Positions 22,381 to 33,494 are shown, numbered from the stretch's first letter. The stretch: 64,000 bases of DNA from Apoda limacodes (GCA_946406115.1 OX291550.1:3586803-3650802), one strand, 5' to 3'. Notes: a model not told the origin generated them from the letters alone. Translations and numbers: made by a program.

Positions 22381-23542
22381 TCACGGTTAGGTATTTTAAA
22401 CGAACATGGTGTTCATGTTTTGGTTCAACGTTGTGAATAAATCTGAGTACGTAAGCGGTTCCGTTTGCGGTGACGGGTCCTCTCCCTCTCACGGTCGATG
22501 GGCTGAGGCGCGAATGTGGCACGTCCTTCACGCGGTGACGTGCGCGGTGACGTACGCTGTGATGTACGCGGTGATGTATGTGGTGATGAGTGCTAGCTCG
22601 CGGATCGGACCTATTTTTGGTGTGGGACCTCCACGCAGACGGGTACTGCGATATAATTAAACTGCGGTGAGTTTGGCGAATAGGGTGTTTTGTAGAACAC
22701 CATCTATAAATTTCGGCTATCGGAGCCCATGAGGGGCGTTGCGTGGTACGCATAGTCATAGCTAATTGCTTGGAGCCGGGGGACATGTGCAACGCGGAGT
22801 CGCAATGGTTGCAACAGCTCGTGTGTTGCGAGCGTACTGCGGACGGAACGGTTTGGTATGCTGTGTAAGTACAGCTCGGTGCGGCTTGTCGGACTAGATC
22901 GGGGTGTCGAGCGGGATTTAAATCGGAGTACTGGTTGCACCCACGTAATGTGTGCAACGTTGAGTTGCAAAAGTTGCAACCGTGTCTTGGTTGCATTCGT
23001 GCTGCTGACGGGCGGTACAAATCTGACGGGTGACGGATCGGCGTGACGGACGGACGATCGGACTGACGGGCGGATCGCGTGACAGACGGACGATCGGATA
23101 CGGGTTCAGTAAGACTGACGGGATCGGTTGTCTTCGGTTTATCGTCGGACAAAGGTATATGCGCGATATGCTCGTGGTCTCGCGGAGGAGGAGTCTCGGT
23201 CGGCGAAAGCGGAGATTGGTCGGTAGGACGGACAGGTTCGACGGAAACCGTAATTTGGTCGGTGGGTTTCAAGACAACTTCATTTGAATGCATCGCATTC
23301 CTTATCTCCATATCTAACATGAAACTATGCATGTTTGAAAACCGGGTACGGTAGATGCCGAGGTCGGTATCCCCGAGATTACAAATCAGGTCCGTGTAGG
23401 CGGCCTCTAATTTGGTAAAATGCCTAAAGAAAATCCTTTCCGCAAAGGCTATCGCGGTTGCGGTTTTGGCGGCTCGGATCTCGTCACGGACTTCACTTAG
23501 AAGATCGTGTCTTATGTTAAACGTGGCTACGCACTTCAACAT
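22271..23542 (-). CDS. BEL/Pao gag fused to the pre-integrase linker
   Basis: An open frame of 423 codons starts at ATG 23540-23542 (MLKCVATFNIRHDLLSEVRD). The N-terminal 130 residues are helical and typical of a capsid-like region (RHFTKLEAAYTDL). A perfect CCHC zinc knuckle follows (CNFCNSTLHTLRGC), then a degenerate second one (CNHCDSALHMSPGS, last Cys replaced by Ser). A His/Arg-rich low-complexity stretch (HHHIHHRVHHSVRHRARHR) leads directly into the linker that normally follows RNase H. Protease and reverse transcriptase were therefore deleted and the frame fused. It lies just 5' of the integrase remnant with a 110-bp overlap. Confidence 0.7.
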   Translation of the reverse strand: MLKCVATFNIRHDLLSEVRDEIRAAKTATAIAFAERIFFRHFTKLEAAYTDLICNLGDTDLGIYRTRFSNMHSFMLDMEIRNAMHSNEVVLKPTDQITVSVEPVRPTDQSPLSPTETPPPRDHEHIAHIPLSDDKPKTTDPVSLTEPVSDRPSVTRSARQSDRPSVTPIRHPSDLYRPSAARMQPRHGCNFCNSTLHTLRGCNQYSDLNPARHPDLVRQAAPSCTYTAYQTVPSAVRSQHTSCCNHCDSALHMSPGSKQLAMTMRTTQRPSWAPIAEIYRWCSTKHPIRQTHRSLIISQYPSAWRSHTKNRSDPRASTHHHIHHRVHHSVRHRARHRVKDVPHSRLSPSTVRGRGPVTANGTAYVLRFIHNVEPKHEHHVRLKYLTVNETRATKQFFVKFVQSTAFVSEIPLTQKTRFIYRYR

Positions 23543-23814
23543 TTTAAAAAGTTAAATTATGGACAAACAAATAATATGAATGAATAAATATAGATAACTC
23601 GGATAAAAGTTAATTGAGCGGAATAAAATAAAACGGGGGGTAGGTAAGTACGTCAATGTTACCGTTACGGTCGTAGCGTCCAGTTAGTCGATTCAGCGTA
23701 ATCAGCGGTCGGGTTTCTGTCGCTATGCCTCACAGCGTTCAGCGACTCAGCGGCTGTCGCGCTTGAAAGCGACGTGCGGTGTCGGCGTGACCTTAGCGGG
23801 ACGCCTCGTGGTTT

Positions 23815-24095
23815 TATCGGCGGCAACGTGGTGTGGCGGGACCGCGTGGTTTCGGCGGCAACGGCGGCGTAGTTTCGGCGGCAACGGTTTGGGGGGCCGC
23901 GTGGTTTCGGCGGCAATGGCGTGGTTTAGTGGGACCACGTGGGTTCGGCGGCAGCGGCGTGGTTTGGCGGGGCCGCGTGGTATCAGCGGCGTGGTTTTGC
24001 GGACCGCGTGATTTCGGCGGCAACGGCGTGGTTTTGCGGGGCCGTGTGGTCTCGGCGGCGGCGTAGTTTGGCGGCAACGGCGTGGCCTTTAGGGA
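23815..24095 (-). repeat. GC-rich repeats in the BEL leader
   Basis: Short units around 'cgtggtttcggcggcaacgg' recur about ten times with variation, giving Pro/Arg-rich frames on the minus strand and Gly-rich frames on the plus strand. The array sits between the primer site and gag, and is much more GC-rich than the flanking DNA. Confidence 0.7.
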
Positions 24096-24200
24096 GCGGG
24101 TGCTGCTGATGCGCACGTAGTCGGATAGCAGATGCGGATGCGGATGCGGATGGTCCAGTGATGGTGGCCCTCTTGGCTTCTCTTCCAGGACGATCCCACG

Positions 24201-24218
24201 ATCTCGGTGGGACCTCCA
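24201..24218 (-). other. Primer-binding site for tRNA-Gln
   Basis: The plus-strand bases atctcggtgggacctcca equal the last 18 nt of a tRNA-Gln (UUG-type) including CCA. The minus-strand element thus carries an 18-nt complementary site four bases inside the 5' LTR. This fixes the element's orientation. The tRNA match is from memory of the conserved tRNA-Gln 3' end. Confidence 0.85.
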
Positions 24219-24222
24219 AAAA

Positions 24223-24790
24223 TGTGTGCGGAATCGGGCGTCAATTCAATTGTTTCCGCGCAGATAGGATGCGGAGAGAGAGGTGCAGCGGTTGCTGTAG
24301 CGGATGGCGGTTGGATGTGTCGGTTCTGTTTCGGAGATAGGTCTTGATGATGGAGCTAACACACCAGTAAATAATACAGCGGATAGCGGTATCGGTATTT
24401 AATATTTGGAAGTAAGCGGATTGTCTTTATTATAATTTTATATGGTCTGTATTATAATAACACACGCGGTGTCGCGGTGCGTCTTCGGCAAGCGGGGCGG
24501 GGGGCGCTTCAGTGCGCGCGGTGCGTTCGTGACGGCTAGCTTGGTACAACTGTCTGTCGATGCAGCGGGCGGCTTGCAAGGCGCTGGCGGCCTTGGGTAC
24601 CTTTCCATCGTAGGTGTCGGTGTCGGTATGGTCACGTAGTCTTGTACATTGGGTCCCGTAGAATTATGTCAGTTATATATAACGTACGGTCGGTAGTCGG
24701 GTGTAGGGAATTTATTTATTTATAATATAGGTATAAAGGAAAATAAGAAAATATATGCGAGCAAATTCGAGGGGCGAATTTTAGCGAACA
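24223..24790 (-). repeat. BEL/Pao 5' LTR
   Basis: Partner of the LTR at 19261-19828. It ends ttagcgaaca, directly followed by the target duplication aaacc. Promoter and poly(A) elements are expected here, as in its twin. Confidence 0.92.
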
Positions 24791-24816
24791 AAACCTAATT
24801 TGAATATAAAAATTTG

Positions 24817-25150
24817 ACTTTGACTTTGAAGAACTGAGTAAAATGTTGCACTCCCTAGATGAATCCTCTCGGCGAGTGGGTCATGGCATGAATTTGGATG
24901 AGTCAAAAGTCATGTTTAACCAACATGTCATGCCAATGTGAACGTCGCCGGTACCTAAGGTAGTACAAGATTATATAGCCTTGGACAGAAAATCCAAACA
25001 ACTTTAAAAAGGAAGTCAAAAGAAGGATCCAGCTAGAGTGAGAAGTATTTAGTTAGCTTTGTCAAGACTTCACGTTGCCTATACCGCAGAATCTGGAGAC
25101 GAAAGTCTTTGACCAGAGCATCCTACCTGTCATGACTTACGCTGCCCGAA
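24817..25150 (+). pseudogene. RTE-clade LINE reverse transcriptase, 3' piece
   Basis: Decayed frames give EELSKMLHSLDESSRRVGHG, then MNLDESKVMFNQHVMPM, and further on TKVFDQSILPVMTYAA. These continue the protein interrupted at 19185. The piece ends within the thumb region; no 3' UTR was identified. Confidence 0.75.
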
Positions 25151-25979
25151 AAGTGGACGTTTACTGGCGGGGAGGGCTGATGACCGTCATTGAGGAGGCT
25201 TATGTACAGCAGTGGACCTATATAGAAGCTGACAAGATGATGGTCCTGATGGTGACGATGACAAAAATTGTTACAATAGTCAACATTACTTATATCTAGT
25301 AGGTAAATTTTATTATATTATTTACTTTCCAATCGTGATCATTTTGACAAAACGGTCACGCACCTATTGAACCTATTTTTCAACACAATGCAATGCAATG
25401 CAAATTGTTTCGTATTATGTTGTGGCTAATGGAAATAATTTAATTTAGAATAAATTTTCCCAAGTTATTTTGTAGATTTTCAGTAGATTGTTCATTTTAG
25501 ACCAAAGAGACTCTTTCAAGATTAACATTAGATACACAGGGAATAATAAAAGTCCATGTTAAACTGAACTAAATTTTCTTAAAAATAGTTTTTTTTTAAT
25601 CTTTTTGTGTTTTATTTATAAGTTTGTATATTATACTTTCTTTGTGCAATAAAATATATTATTATTAAAATAGCAACACCTATTCAGACGCATTGAACTA
25701 CGAAGTCTTAGTAACTAATTAATTAATCTAATAAATACTTAAAGTCTTATCTAAAACGCAATTCTCAGTCAAATCTAAAAGACAGATTTTTAATTGATTT
25801 TTCAGACTTTCTTCAAAAGGACGTTCTAATATGTATCTAAAAGTTTTACATAACATACACACATTAGAAGTTAATAATTAAAAGTATTTGGAATCAAGAA
25901 AACAAGATATTTATATGAAGTCAAAATTCTGTAGTTACCATTCATTTGGGGAGAAAAGGAAATGTTATAAGGTTTTCAG
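25151..25979. other. AT-rich flank upstream of the 26-kb ORF
   Basis: No named repeat and no clear upstream exon. An acceptor-like 'ggttttcag' at 25971-25979 ends the segment. Confidence 0.4.
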
Positions 25980-26995
25980 TTAAACTAGGAATTTCGTTGT
26001 ATAAATCAGAAAGACAAAATAACTTTAGTGGTCGTTGTTTGGGTTCCCAAAAAGAAATTCATCGTTATAAGCGAGAGGCGAAAGTCAAGTCAAAACTTTC
26101 AAAATTAGCGATGACCCAGAGGATGCAAGTAAAGTGTAATAACTATAATAAATCTACGCTAAGATTCAGAAAACATAGAAGTTTCTTGAAGCCATTTAAA
26201 AACAAAAGTGATGCTTATTTTAGAGACGCCAATAAATTCCTAAAATCTTATGAAACTTTAGGAGATGAAGATATGATTTTATTAAAGATGCCTGATAAAA
26301 ACATTGGTGACATAAGTACTGGAAAAAAACAAATTTTAAAAAACGAAATAAAAGAATGTAATACGAATCATCCGGAGATGTACGTTATTCGGTTGCTCAA
26401 CAATAATGTTGATAATGAAACACACGTTACACAAAACGACGAAAATGTTACTCGTGGTACCAACAATTCATATGTTAATTGTGTAAACTACCGTTCAAAT
26501 AGAAGACAAATGCAAAGAAGATGTTTTCCATCTAAAATCCGTAATACTAAAGGGACAAGAATTCTATCAAAATCTAAACCGAAATCGTATCAAATTAAAA
26601 AAGAGATATCTCACACTCCATTATCGCATATATTTACAAATACTACGCGCCATGCGGAAAGCAAAAATAAGATATTTATAAAATCATTTCCAAATACTGA
26701 AATACCTAAAAACCTATTACAAAACACAGAAAGTAAAATGATAACTTACCATGTTCCTAAAATGGTCGCAACATCAACTAGTTGTATTCAAGACGATTCT
26801 CGTTCCAAATGTCTTGAGAAAATAAAGGTGTCCTTTTTTGGATTAATGGGGATAGGGAAAAAGAAACCAGAAGATAGTAGTTTATGTCCCAAAGAGTCAA
26901 GTACAAGCTTTACTAGCCTGAAAAGTGAAGATATTGCGATAGGTAAATATACCAGTTGTTTAACATTGATACAAAAGTTAAAAACAGGAATTTAG
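25980..26995 (+). CDS. Lys/Asn/Ser-rich protein of unknown function (probable terminal exon)
   Basis: The frame is open from 25919 to the TAG at 26993-26995 with no ATG before 26111, so I place the exon start at the acceptor 'ggttttcag' (25971-25979). The two bases TT complete a codon, which makes it a phase-1 junction. About 337 residues follow. The product is strongly basic and low in complexity (KYKREAKVKSKLSKL-like segments, NYRSNRRQMQRRCFPSKIRN). There is no signal peptide, membrane segment or named domain. A short hydrophobic patch with basic tail (IKVSFFGLMGIGKKK) lies near the C-terminus. The ORF at 29655 has the same phase and style 2.7 kb downstream. Alternative: translation from ATG 26111. 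Nuclear or chromatin roles would be only a guess from composition. Confidence 0.55.
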
Positions 26996-27079
26996 GGTTT
27001 TGGTAACAGTAACGCTGCAACAAACTACAATTCCGAAAAGTTTTACTTATGAATGCAGATGTACCTAATATTTTATAAC

Positions 27080-27146
27080 AAGAGTTATGAGATACTAGCA
27101 TCTGTTCCCATTAAGAGTTATGAGATACTAGCATATGTTCCCATTA
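27080..27146 (+). repeat. 33-bp direct duplication
   Basis: 'aagagttatgagatactagc' plus the next 13 bases occurs twice in tandem with one mismatch, just downstream of the ORF's stop. Confidence 0.85.
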
Positions 27147-28108
27147 AGCAGAGCATTAGGTCCGCATGAAAAATATTAAAAACCTACTTATACCCTACTA
27201 CCCTAAATTTTGTAAAATTCTTTTCAGTGGAGCTTTCGCAGCTTCCTTAGGTTCCTTATGTCGCGTAAATTACGTCATATAAGGAACCTACAAGCTAAAT
27301 TTATAGACCCAGCGGTTTAGGTTGTGCGTTTATATATCATTGAATCAGTCAGTTTCTTCTTTTATACATAGGTACAACAGGTAAGATTTGTACCGGGTCT
27401 GCACTGTGATTATTCATCTTACCACAATTATGATTGGTGACAGCATCAAAATATCATTGGCTCATCAATACATTGACTCTAAACAAAAATTAGCACTTAA
27501 AAGCTTAATATTTTGCACACGGATCCCTGAATCCAAAAATGGTACAAACACACTTGCAATATTTTTGAACGGCCTATCCACACCATGAGGTATACGTGAG
27601 AAAAAGATTATCCCCACTTTACGGGGAGTAACCATAAAAAAAATTTTTTCAAGATTTTATTTTAGAACACAGAGGGTGGTAAACCTCCGACGCCGCTGGT
27701 CAAAACACCATTGACTATAAATGGCATATTTGCCTAAAAAATATTTCGTACCCCGTTATAATAGTAAAAGCTGTTATTTTGCCCCAATTTCAACCAGCCC
27801 ATGATGGGCGTACGAGTTTTGAAGTAAGATTTAGGAAAAACATTTTTATTGCAGTGCAGCTAATGTTTAAATACTCGCTACTGAAAATTTAATTTTCCGA
27901 TTTTCTGAAAATTTGATTTGAAATGGATTCTTTTTACTAAAGTGTAAGAAGGTTAGAGTATTTTAAATTCGTTATCTGTCTATCAATAAATTATTATGAT
28001 TAATATAAATAAATACTTTCATAGCATAGCAATTGATATAGCCATAGATATGGCATGTATAATATGTTTTCTTCTAAGACTTTTCTAACCTTCAGGGAAT
28101 AATAAACC
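27147..28108. other. Intergenic AT-rich DNA
   Basis: A local inverted pair near 27245-27290 ('aggttccttatgtcgcgtaa' and 'tacgtcatataaggaacct') is the only structure seen. I find no gene. Confidence 0.4.
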
Positions 28109-28350
28109 AAGAAAAAAAAAATAACCCGAATTGGTCAAGCCATCTTCGAGTTTTCTTAAGTGCAAGAGTCCGACTCGCACTTGACCGTTTTTTTCTTTCA
28201 TAACAACTTTGCACTAACACTAACCAAGACAACAAAAAAAAATTTACCCGAATTGGTCCAGCCGCCTTCGAGTTATCTTAGTGCGCGAGTCCGACTCGCA
28301 CTTGACCGTTTTTTTCTTTCATAACAACTTTGCGCTAACACTAACAAATT
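28109..28350 (+). repeat. Two tandem copies of a 120-bp unit with the 'gtccgactcgcac' motif
   Basis: Each copy runs from 'acccgaattggtc' through 'gagtccgactcgcacttgac' to 'cataacaactttgc' and 'ctaacactaac'. It is the right-hand part of the dispersed lepidopteran repeat seen at 8852 and 62110, here duplicated in tandem. Confidence 0.75.
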
Positions 28351-29596
28351 AGCGAAATCGGTCTAGCTCTTTATAAGCCACTAGGAGTTGTATGTGACGA
28401 TAATAAATTATCATTATAATTTAAAGTTTACAGTAGAATAATTTTTGGAATTTTTGCAACAGCTCTGGATAAAAAATAAAAATAAAAACTATGTTTAACT
28501 GCTACAGTTTCTTTAATCGACTGCACAGGTAAAGTTTAATACCACTAGAATTTTAAGCATTTTGTTTCGGAAATATTTCGAAAGTAATGAAAAAAAAAAC
28601 GTTAAAAAAACCTAGAAAACGATGGATCTAAATTATCCCGGGACCCAATTAAATACATACCAAAAATTTCATAAATGTCTGTCTACTCGTTTAGGAGGAG
28701 TTCACTGACTTACACACGTACATAAGAATTATATACACATGTATATATATATATATATATATTGTAAAGTTATAAATTCAATGGTTTCTAATACCTACTA
28801 GAATATTAGGCATTTTGTATCCATCGCCTTCCTGACCATTTTTCGGAAGATCTAGCGTCTGCATTTATCGATAAGTTGCTACTATTCAATTATACTTGAA
28901 ACAAATAAAGTAAATCATTCCGGTTTCTTTCATAGTTTTGTTCATTCTGTAATTCAGTAATAAATTATTGTTATCCAGGTTTGACAACCAATGCTAACAT
29001 ACACTGGTCTTAACACAAAGATATATTACACAAGAATGTGTACTGTTTGTTAAGTGAGATTCGTTTAATTTATAAAGAGATGATCGATAATATAGGTAGG
29101 TAAGTAGCAGTAGCGTGCAATCCATATAACCCTGCCTACCCTTAAGCATTTAACTTTAAATTTTTTTACATAATACTAAGTAGTATAAAATATCAGGCTA
29201 ATTAACGCCCCGTTTCGTGTTTTCATTTAGTACTTTACGTAGCTATAGACTTGCCAGTAGATATTGAAATAACATTTCTCAACGGCAGTTGTTTAGGCAG
29301 TGTGTGTCAGTACCAACAAAAATGAAGTACCAATTGTTTTAGTGACAAAAAAGAAGTATAAGAAAATTTGATGACATAGTAAACCAATCGACTTATTTGA
29401 ATATAGTTTTTTATAATCTAACCCTTAATAAACAACAAAAGACACGATTACTTTTGGTGGTGCATTATTAGTTTAATGATTGAAACAACATATCGAAATG
29501 TGTTTTTGAATATGAACCACCATAATATGTGTAACTAGCTAACTATTATTATTAATTGCTAGAAAATGTCTTCAGAAATTAGATCTATCACTTTAG
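28351..29596. other. Intergenic AT-rich DNA with an (AT)n run
   Basis: It holds a TA dinucleotide microsatellite near 28741-28761. No convincing 5' exon for the next gene was found, although one is suspected because of the acceptor at 29654. Confidence 0.4.
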
Positions 29597-29614
29597 TATT
29601 TTTATACTATTGCA

Positions 29615-31264
29615 ATGAGGAACAAAATAAACGTATTTTCTTTTTTATTTCCAGGTAAAAGAAAAACAAACAAAGAAAATAATGATCATAATATAAAATC
29701 AAAAAAGTTTAGTTTGGATTACAAAAAAGAAAAAAATAAGAAATTCAATAAATCGTATTACTTTAATGCTAATACAACGCAACCCGTGAATTTAGCCGAT
29801 AGCTTTAAAAAATCTGTAGCAACTAGCATTACAAATAATATAAATATAGACCAAGATTATGTACACAAAGAGAGTTGTGCAAAAACAAGAAATGAAAACT
29901 CATCTGACCAAAAAGATAAATTAAATGATGATTTACCACAGCAAAATTCTTATGGACAACATATTATACAGAAAAGAAATGTTTACACGCAACATATTCA
30001 TCGCAATTGCTTTCAAGAAAATAAAATGAAAGGGCGAGGCTCAAAAAAGACAGATAAATTTGAAAAGTCGGATAGAATACAAAGTAGAAAAAACAAACAA
30101 CCTGTTGTAAGACAAAGTCTTCATCAAAAGAATAAAGAAAGTAAAAGCCGAAGCATGATGGGGTTTACTTTCAAAAAGGCATTATTGGCCTTTTTTCATA
30201 AAGGTGAGGCTAGTGTAGATGGTATTCCTCAGAAAAATGAGAAACTGCGTTATAAATGCAATGACTCAGATATGTTGGAAAATAAAATAGAATCTTTCTT
30301 CGATAATAAGGAAAAAGATAATTTTAATACTGGTCGGATGTCATTGTCAAAAGAAGAATCTCAAAAAAATATGCGTGATTCATTTTCTAATTGCCAGTCA
30401 AAACCAAGTAAGCAGTTTGTTAAAATATCTCAAAGAAATCCTACTTATACATACGAAGATATTTCAAAACTATCTACCGAAAAAACATTGAAGGAGTTTT
30501 GTAAGCAAAAACGCTCTTCATTAAAAGAAGAAAAATGTTTTTCTTGTTCAGAAGAAATCAAGAAATTGGAGTGTAAACGAGAAAAGGCAATTAAACACTG
30601 TAGAAAAGAAAACAATAGTCTTGCTGAAAGAAGATACGAGGTAATAAAAAATATCCTGTCTCAAGATGAAAATATTAAGAAAGAAAAAAATTCACACGAC
30701 ATACGTAAAAATAAATCTGTAAATACAAAAACTATAGTACCGCAAAAACATAAACGAAAGAGGAATCTTAAGTCAGAAAATATTATCATCGCTAGTTCTC
30801 GAGATACAATTTATAATCGTAATATCAAAATCTATTCTATGAATGATGACAAATGTTTTCCAATGAGACAAAAAAGTTTTACCTATGAGAAATGTAAAAG
30901 ACAATGTGGTCCATGTAGTAATAAACAACCTAATAATGAAAGCAAAATATGTCAAAATCCTTGTGGTCCATGGCCACTTCAGCCATACGCTGCGGAGCAA
31001 ACCGAGCCTCCTTGTACTAAAGATGAAATCTGTGAAACAATAAAACCAGAAGCAGGACCAACGCTTCCGTGTGAACTGAGCTCAGATCCTCCACCTGCGT
31101 GTAAAATGTTATGGGAAAAAGACTGTGAACGTAATAAGTGCCGTGAATTCTTTGAACGAGAATGTGGATGTTGTAAGTTTGCTTGTGGCTTTTGCCTTAT
31201 GTTGCCAACACTTCTTATGTTGGAATTGTGTAGGTGCTGGTATTGTGGTTCGTGTTGTGAATAA
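29615..31264 (+). CDS. Lys/Asn-rich protein with a Cys-rich C-terminal tail, function unknown
   Basis: The frame is open for 549 codons from ATG 29615, five codons after an in-frame TAG. A textbook acceptor (ttttctttttt then atttccag) ends at 29654, so the true exon may start at 29655 in phase 1 and the first 13 codons may be intron. Residues 20-400 are Lys/Asn/Ser/Glu-rich and basic, with probable coiled stretches (KKLECKREKAIKHCRKENN). The last 119 residues hold 20 cysteines (CGPCSNKQPNN, CGPWPL) and close with a hydrophobic, Cys-studded tail (KFACGFCLMLPTLLMLELC, then RCWYCGSCCE) that could be acylated or inserted in membrane. CGP-type motifs recall insect sperm-tail proteins only superficially. 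An aataaa at about 31387 may be the poly(A) signal. No stops or frameshifts are present. Confidence 0.62.
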   Translation: MRNKINVFSFLFPGKRKTNKENNDHNIKSKKFSLDYKKEKNKKFNKSYYFNANTTQPVNLADSFKKSVATSITNNINIDQDYVHKESCAKTRNENSSDQKDKLNDDLPQQNSYGQHIIQKRNVYTQHIHRNCFQENKMKGRGSKKTDKFEKSDRIQSRKNKQPVVRQSLHQKNKESKSRSMMGFTFKKALLAFFHKGEASVDGIPQKNEKLRYKCNDSDMLENKIESFFDNKEKDNFNTGRMSLSKEESQKNMRDSFSNCQSKPSKQFVKISQRNPTYTYEDISKLSTEKTLKEFCKQKRSSLKEEKCFSCSEEIKKLECKREKAIKHCRKENNSLAERRYEVIKNILSQDENIKKEKNSHDIRKNKSVNTKTIVPQKHKRKRNLKSENIIIASSRDTIYNRNIKIYSMNDDKCFPMRQKSFTYEKCKRQCGPCSNKQPNNESKICQNPCGPWPLQPYAAEQTEPPCTKDEICETIKPEAGPTLPCELSSDPPPACKMLWEKDCERNKCREFFERECGCCKFACGFCLMLPTLLMLELCRCWYCGSCCE

Positions 31265-33490
31265 TTATTTTTTTTAACTTTTTGATTATATTGTGTTAAA
31301 TTTACACGATGATTATAAATATATTAGTTAGACGAAACCCATCCTTGCTCAAATTTAGTAATTTTTTACCCAAAATCGAATTTTGCAATAAATCTTACCT
31401 TCATGTTTATTCATTTACAACTAATTACGTCCAAAGTTTTGTTTCAGAAGCAAAGAGTTTTAAATGCCATACAAACTATCAACTTTTATTACTAATGTCA
31501 TACCTACATACAGCCACTTTTGAGGAAATTGTGTGAAGCTGCAATTTAAAATGTACATGGTTCTTAAGAGTCCGTTGTGGCGCCATTATCTTCAGCGAAC
31601 TAACTTTTATATATGTTATTTTGACAACTTTAAGCTGGTAGAGAAAGTATTGTTGCTATATACTTCTAAATTCGAAATGTCGATACTATATAATTTACTT
31701 ATATAATTTTCTATAAACATGTATTCAGTGGTAAAAAACTTTAAAATACATTGAATTTGTTTTGTTTTAATATGCTACTTGTATTGAATTTGGTAAAACT
31801 CTTAATGTAGAAAAAAATTGCTTAATTGTATCATTGATGTAGGCGTCGTTTTTGGCCGGTATTTCTTTCACATACCTGCAGTAAGCGGTCAAGGTAATGG
31901 TGGAGCAGGGACGCTAAGATCCCTTGCCAGAGACCCAGTCAGCATTACCAACGACGACTGGCTTTATTAACATACAGTGCACGCAACGCAAATGATATTG
32001 CTCAAACTTGGGAACTGTAAAAACAAAGTTTTAACAACAAAATTGTGTACTATTTTTTGTGTAATGTTTCGGCAAAACACGAGCAAGAGACCCGGCTTTA
32101 TGCACCCAGCTGAATAAGGCGAATGAAGATTATTTTTAGTAGGTATACCTAATGCTCCCAGGTGAATAATATTCACGAAAAGTATAATTAATGCACTTAT
32201 GTGAATTAAGAATACGCAGAGTATTAAACCGTGCCGTTCAGTTGATCGGTGGGGAATAAACGGAATCACTTGACACCCATCACAAAATCTTGCGTAGGTG
32301 TTACTAGGGCAGCAATATGTACCGTAGCGAAATGGCCTATATGGTCTTGTCTTAATAATTTCAAAACTTATAGTCAAAGAGAAGTAATTGTGATGTCATT
32401 ATTTAGCTTATAGCTAATCTAGGTCAGCCCCTTTCACTGCTCCTCGCGCTGCTGCCCTAGATACTGCCGTGGCAGAATCTTGAGAGGTGTGTATTAACAT
32501 TCTGCTCTACCACTTACTTCGCTACCGACTTTCAGCAATGGCGGTCGTCAAAATAATTCCAGCGTCCGCGCTGTGTCTCCTTGCAATACGCAATTATGTT
32601 AGTTTAAAAGTTAAAATCGTTGTAGAGGATGGTGGATGATTTTAATTTATGGCATATATATATAAATATGCCATAAATTTAATATAAAATAAATTAGTAA
32701 ATGCGAATTAATAATATTAAATTAAATATATATGATACATAACATAAATACAACAATATTTAATTTAATTTGTAGTTTTTGTCCTTAAAATCCCATTTTG
32801 ACGGTAAAAAAACAAGGTGGCACGCATGTCAGATTCGTCCAGGCATTCAGCGGGAAGTGAGAGACGGAGCTGAATGTAAATACACGCTGCCGCTCGCACT
32901 GCCCGTCATTTGACTTCCACAAAAAAAACCGCTCATTTATGTTTTCTGGTAATGTAATAAATACCCCATTTACATTCGAGTCGGCAGGGAAGTGGGCTGG
33001 GAAGTCGAAAGCAAAGTGAGTACCGTAGAATGTAAAAGATAATAATTATTGCCGGCAGCGTGAGAGCATTGGAAGTGGCTGAATGTAAATGAGGTATAAA
33101 TAGGGTAATATATGTAGTCAGGTCGCTGATCTGATCGCTTCAACAAAACCGTGTGCTGAGTTTCGAGTTTTTGACGCTACTATCGCGTGCGCGTCAACGA
33201 AAATATATGTATGAAAATGAAAGGAGCGCTTCTAGCGGAAGTGTTTTGAGACTGTTTTTTCTCATAGAACTTTTTGAATACGCGATCGCGATAATAGATA
33301 GTAGAATTACAAACACGCAAAAACTAGCACTATGCACATCGGTGTTCGCGCTTCTTTCCATTCAGTGTATCTCACGAATCAGATCAGATATGATAGCGCA
33401 GTTATTTGTACTTGTGTGTTCATCTACACCCATTGAAACAAGCAAAAATTAGTGTGTTTTAGATAATATTCATAATAAAAAGAAAACTAC
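31265..33490. other. Intergenic, decayed repeats
   Basis: No supported gene. A repeat-like stretch lies at 32090-32230 ('gctgaataaggcgaatgaag'), and 32830-33100 holds repeated 'gctgaatgtaaat' motifs. The open frame at 31967-32377 on the minus strand lacks any support. Confidence 0.4.
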
Positions 33491-33494
33491 TTAA

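Larger units (their letters stand above)
19261..24790 (-). mobile_element. BEL/Pao LTR retrotransposon, internally deleted
   Basis: A 5.53-kb element with 568-bp LTRs at 19261-19828 and 24223-24790 (TG..CA ends), flanked by the 5-bp duplication aaacc (19256-19260 and 24791-24795). It reads on the minus strand: primer-binding site beside the right LTR, gag, then an integrase region of BEL/Pao type. Protease, reverse transcriptase and most of RNase H are missing between gag and integrase, and about 1.6 kb of unrecognised DNA separates the integrase remnant from the left LTR. The near-identical LTRs point to recent insertion, so the defective copy was probably mobilised in trans. Confidence 0.88.

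Noticed and set aside
22406..23354. Several plus-strand frames over the BEL gag
   Set aside because: They are antisense shadows of the minus-strand gag; the CCHC motif fixes the coding strand.
31967..32377. 136-codon minus-strand frame with hydrophobic stretches
   Set aside because: It overlaps a repeat-like segment, has no motif, and hydrophobic runs are expected from AT-rich antisense DNA.
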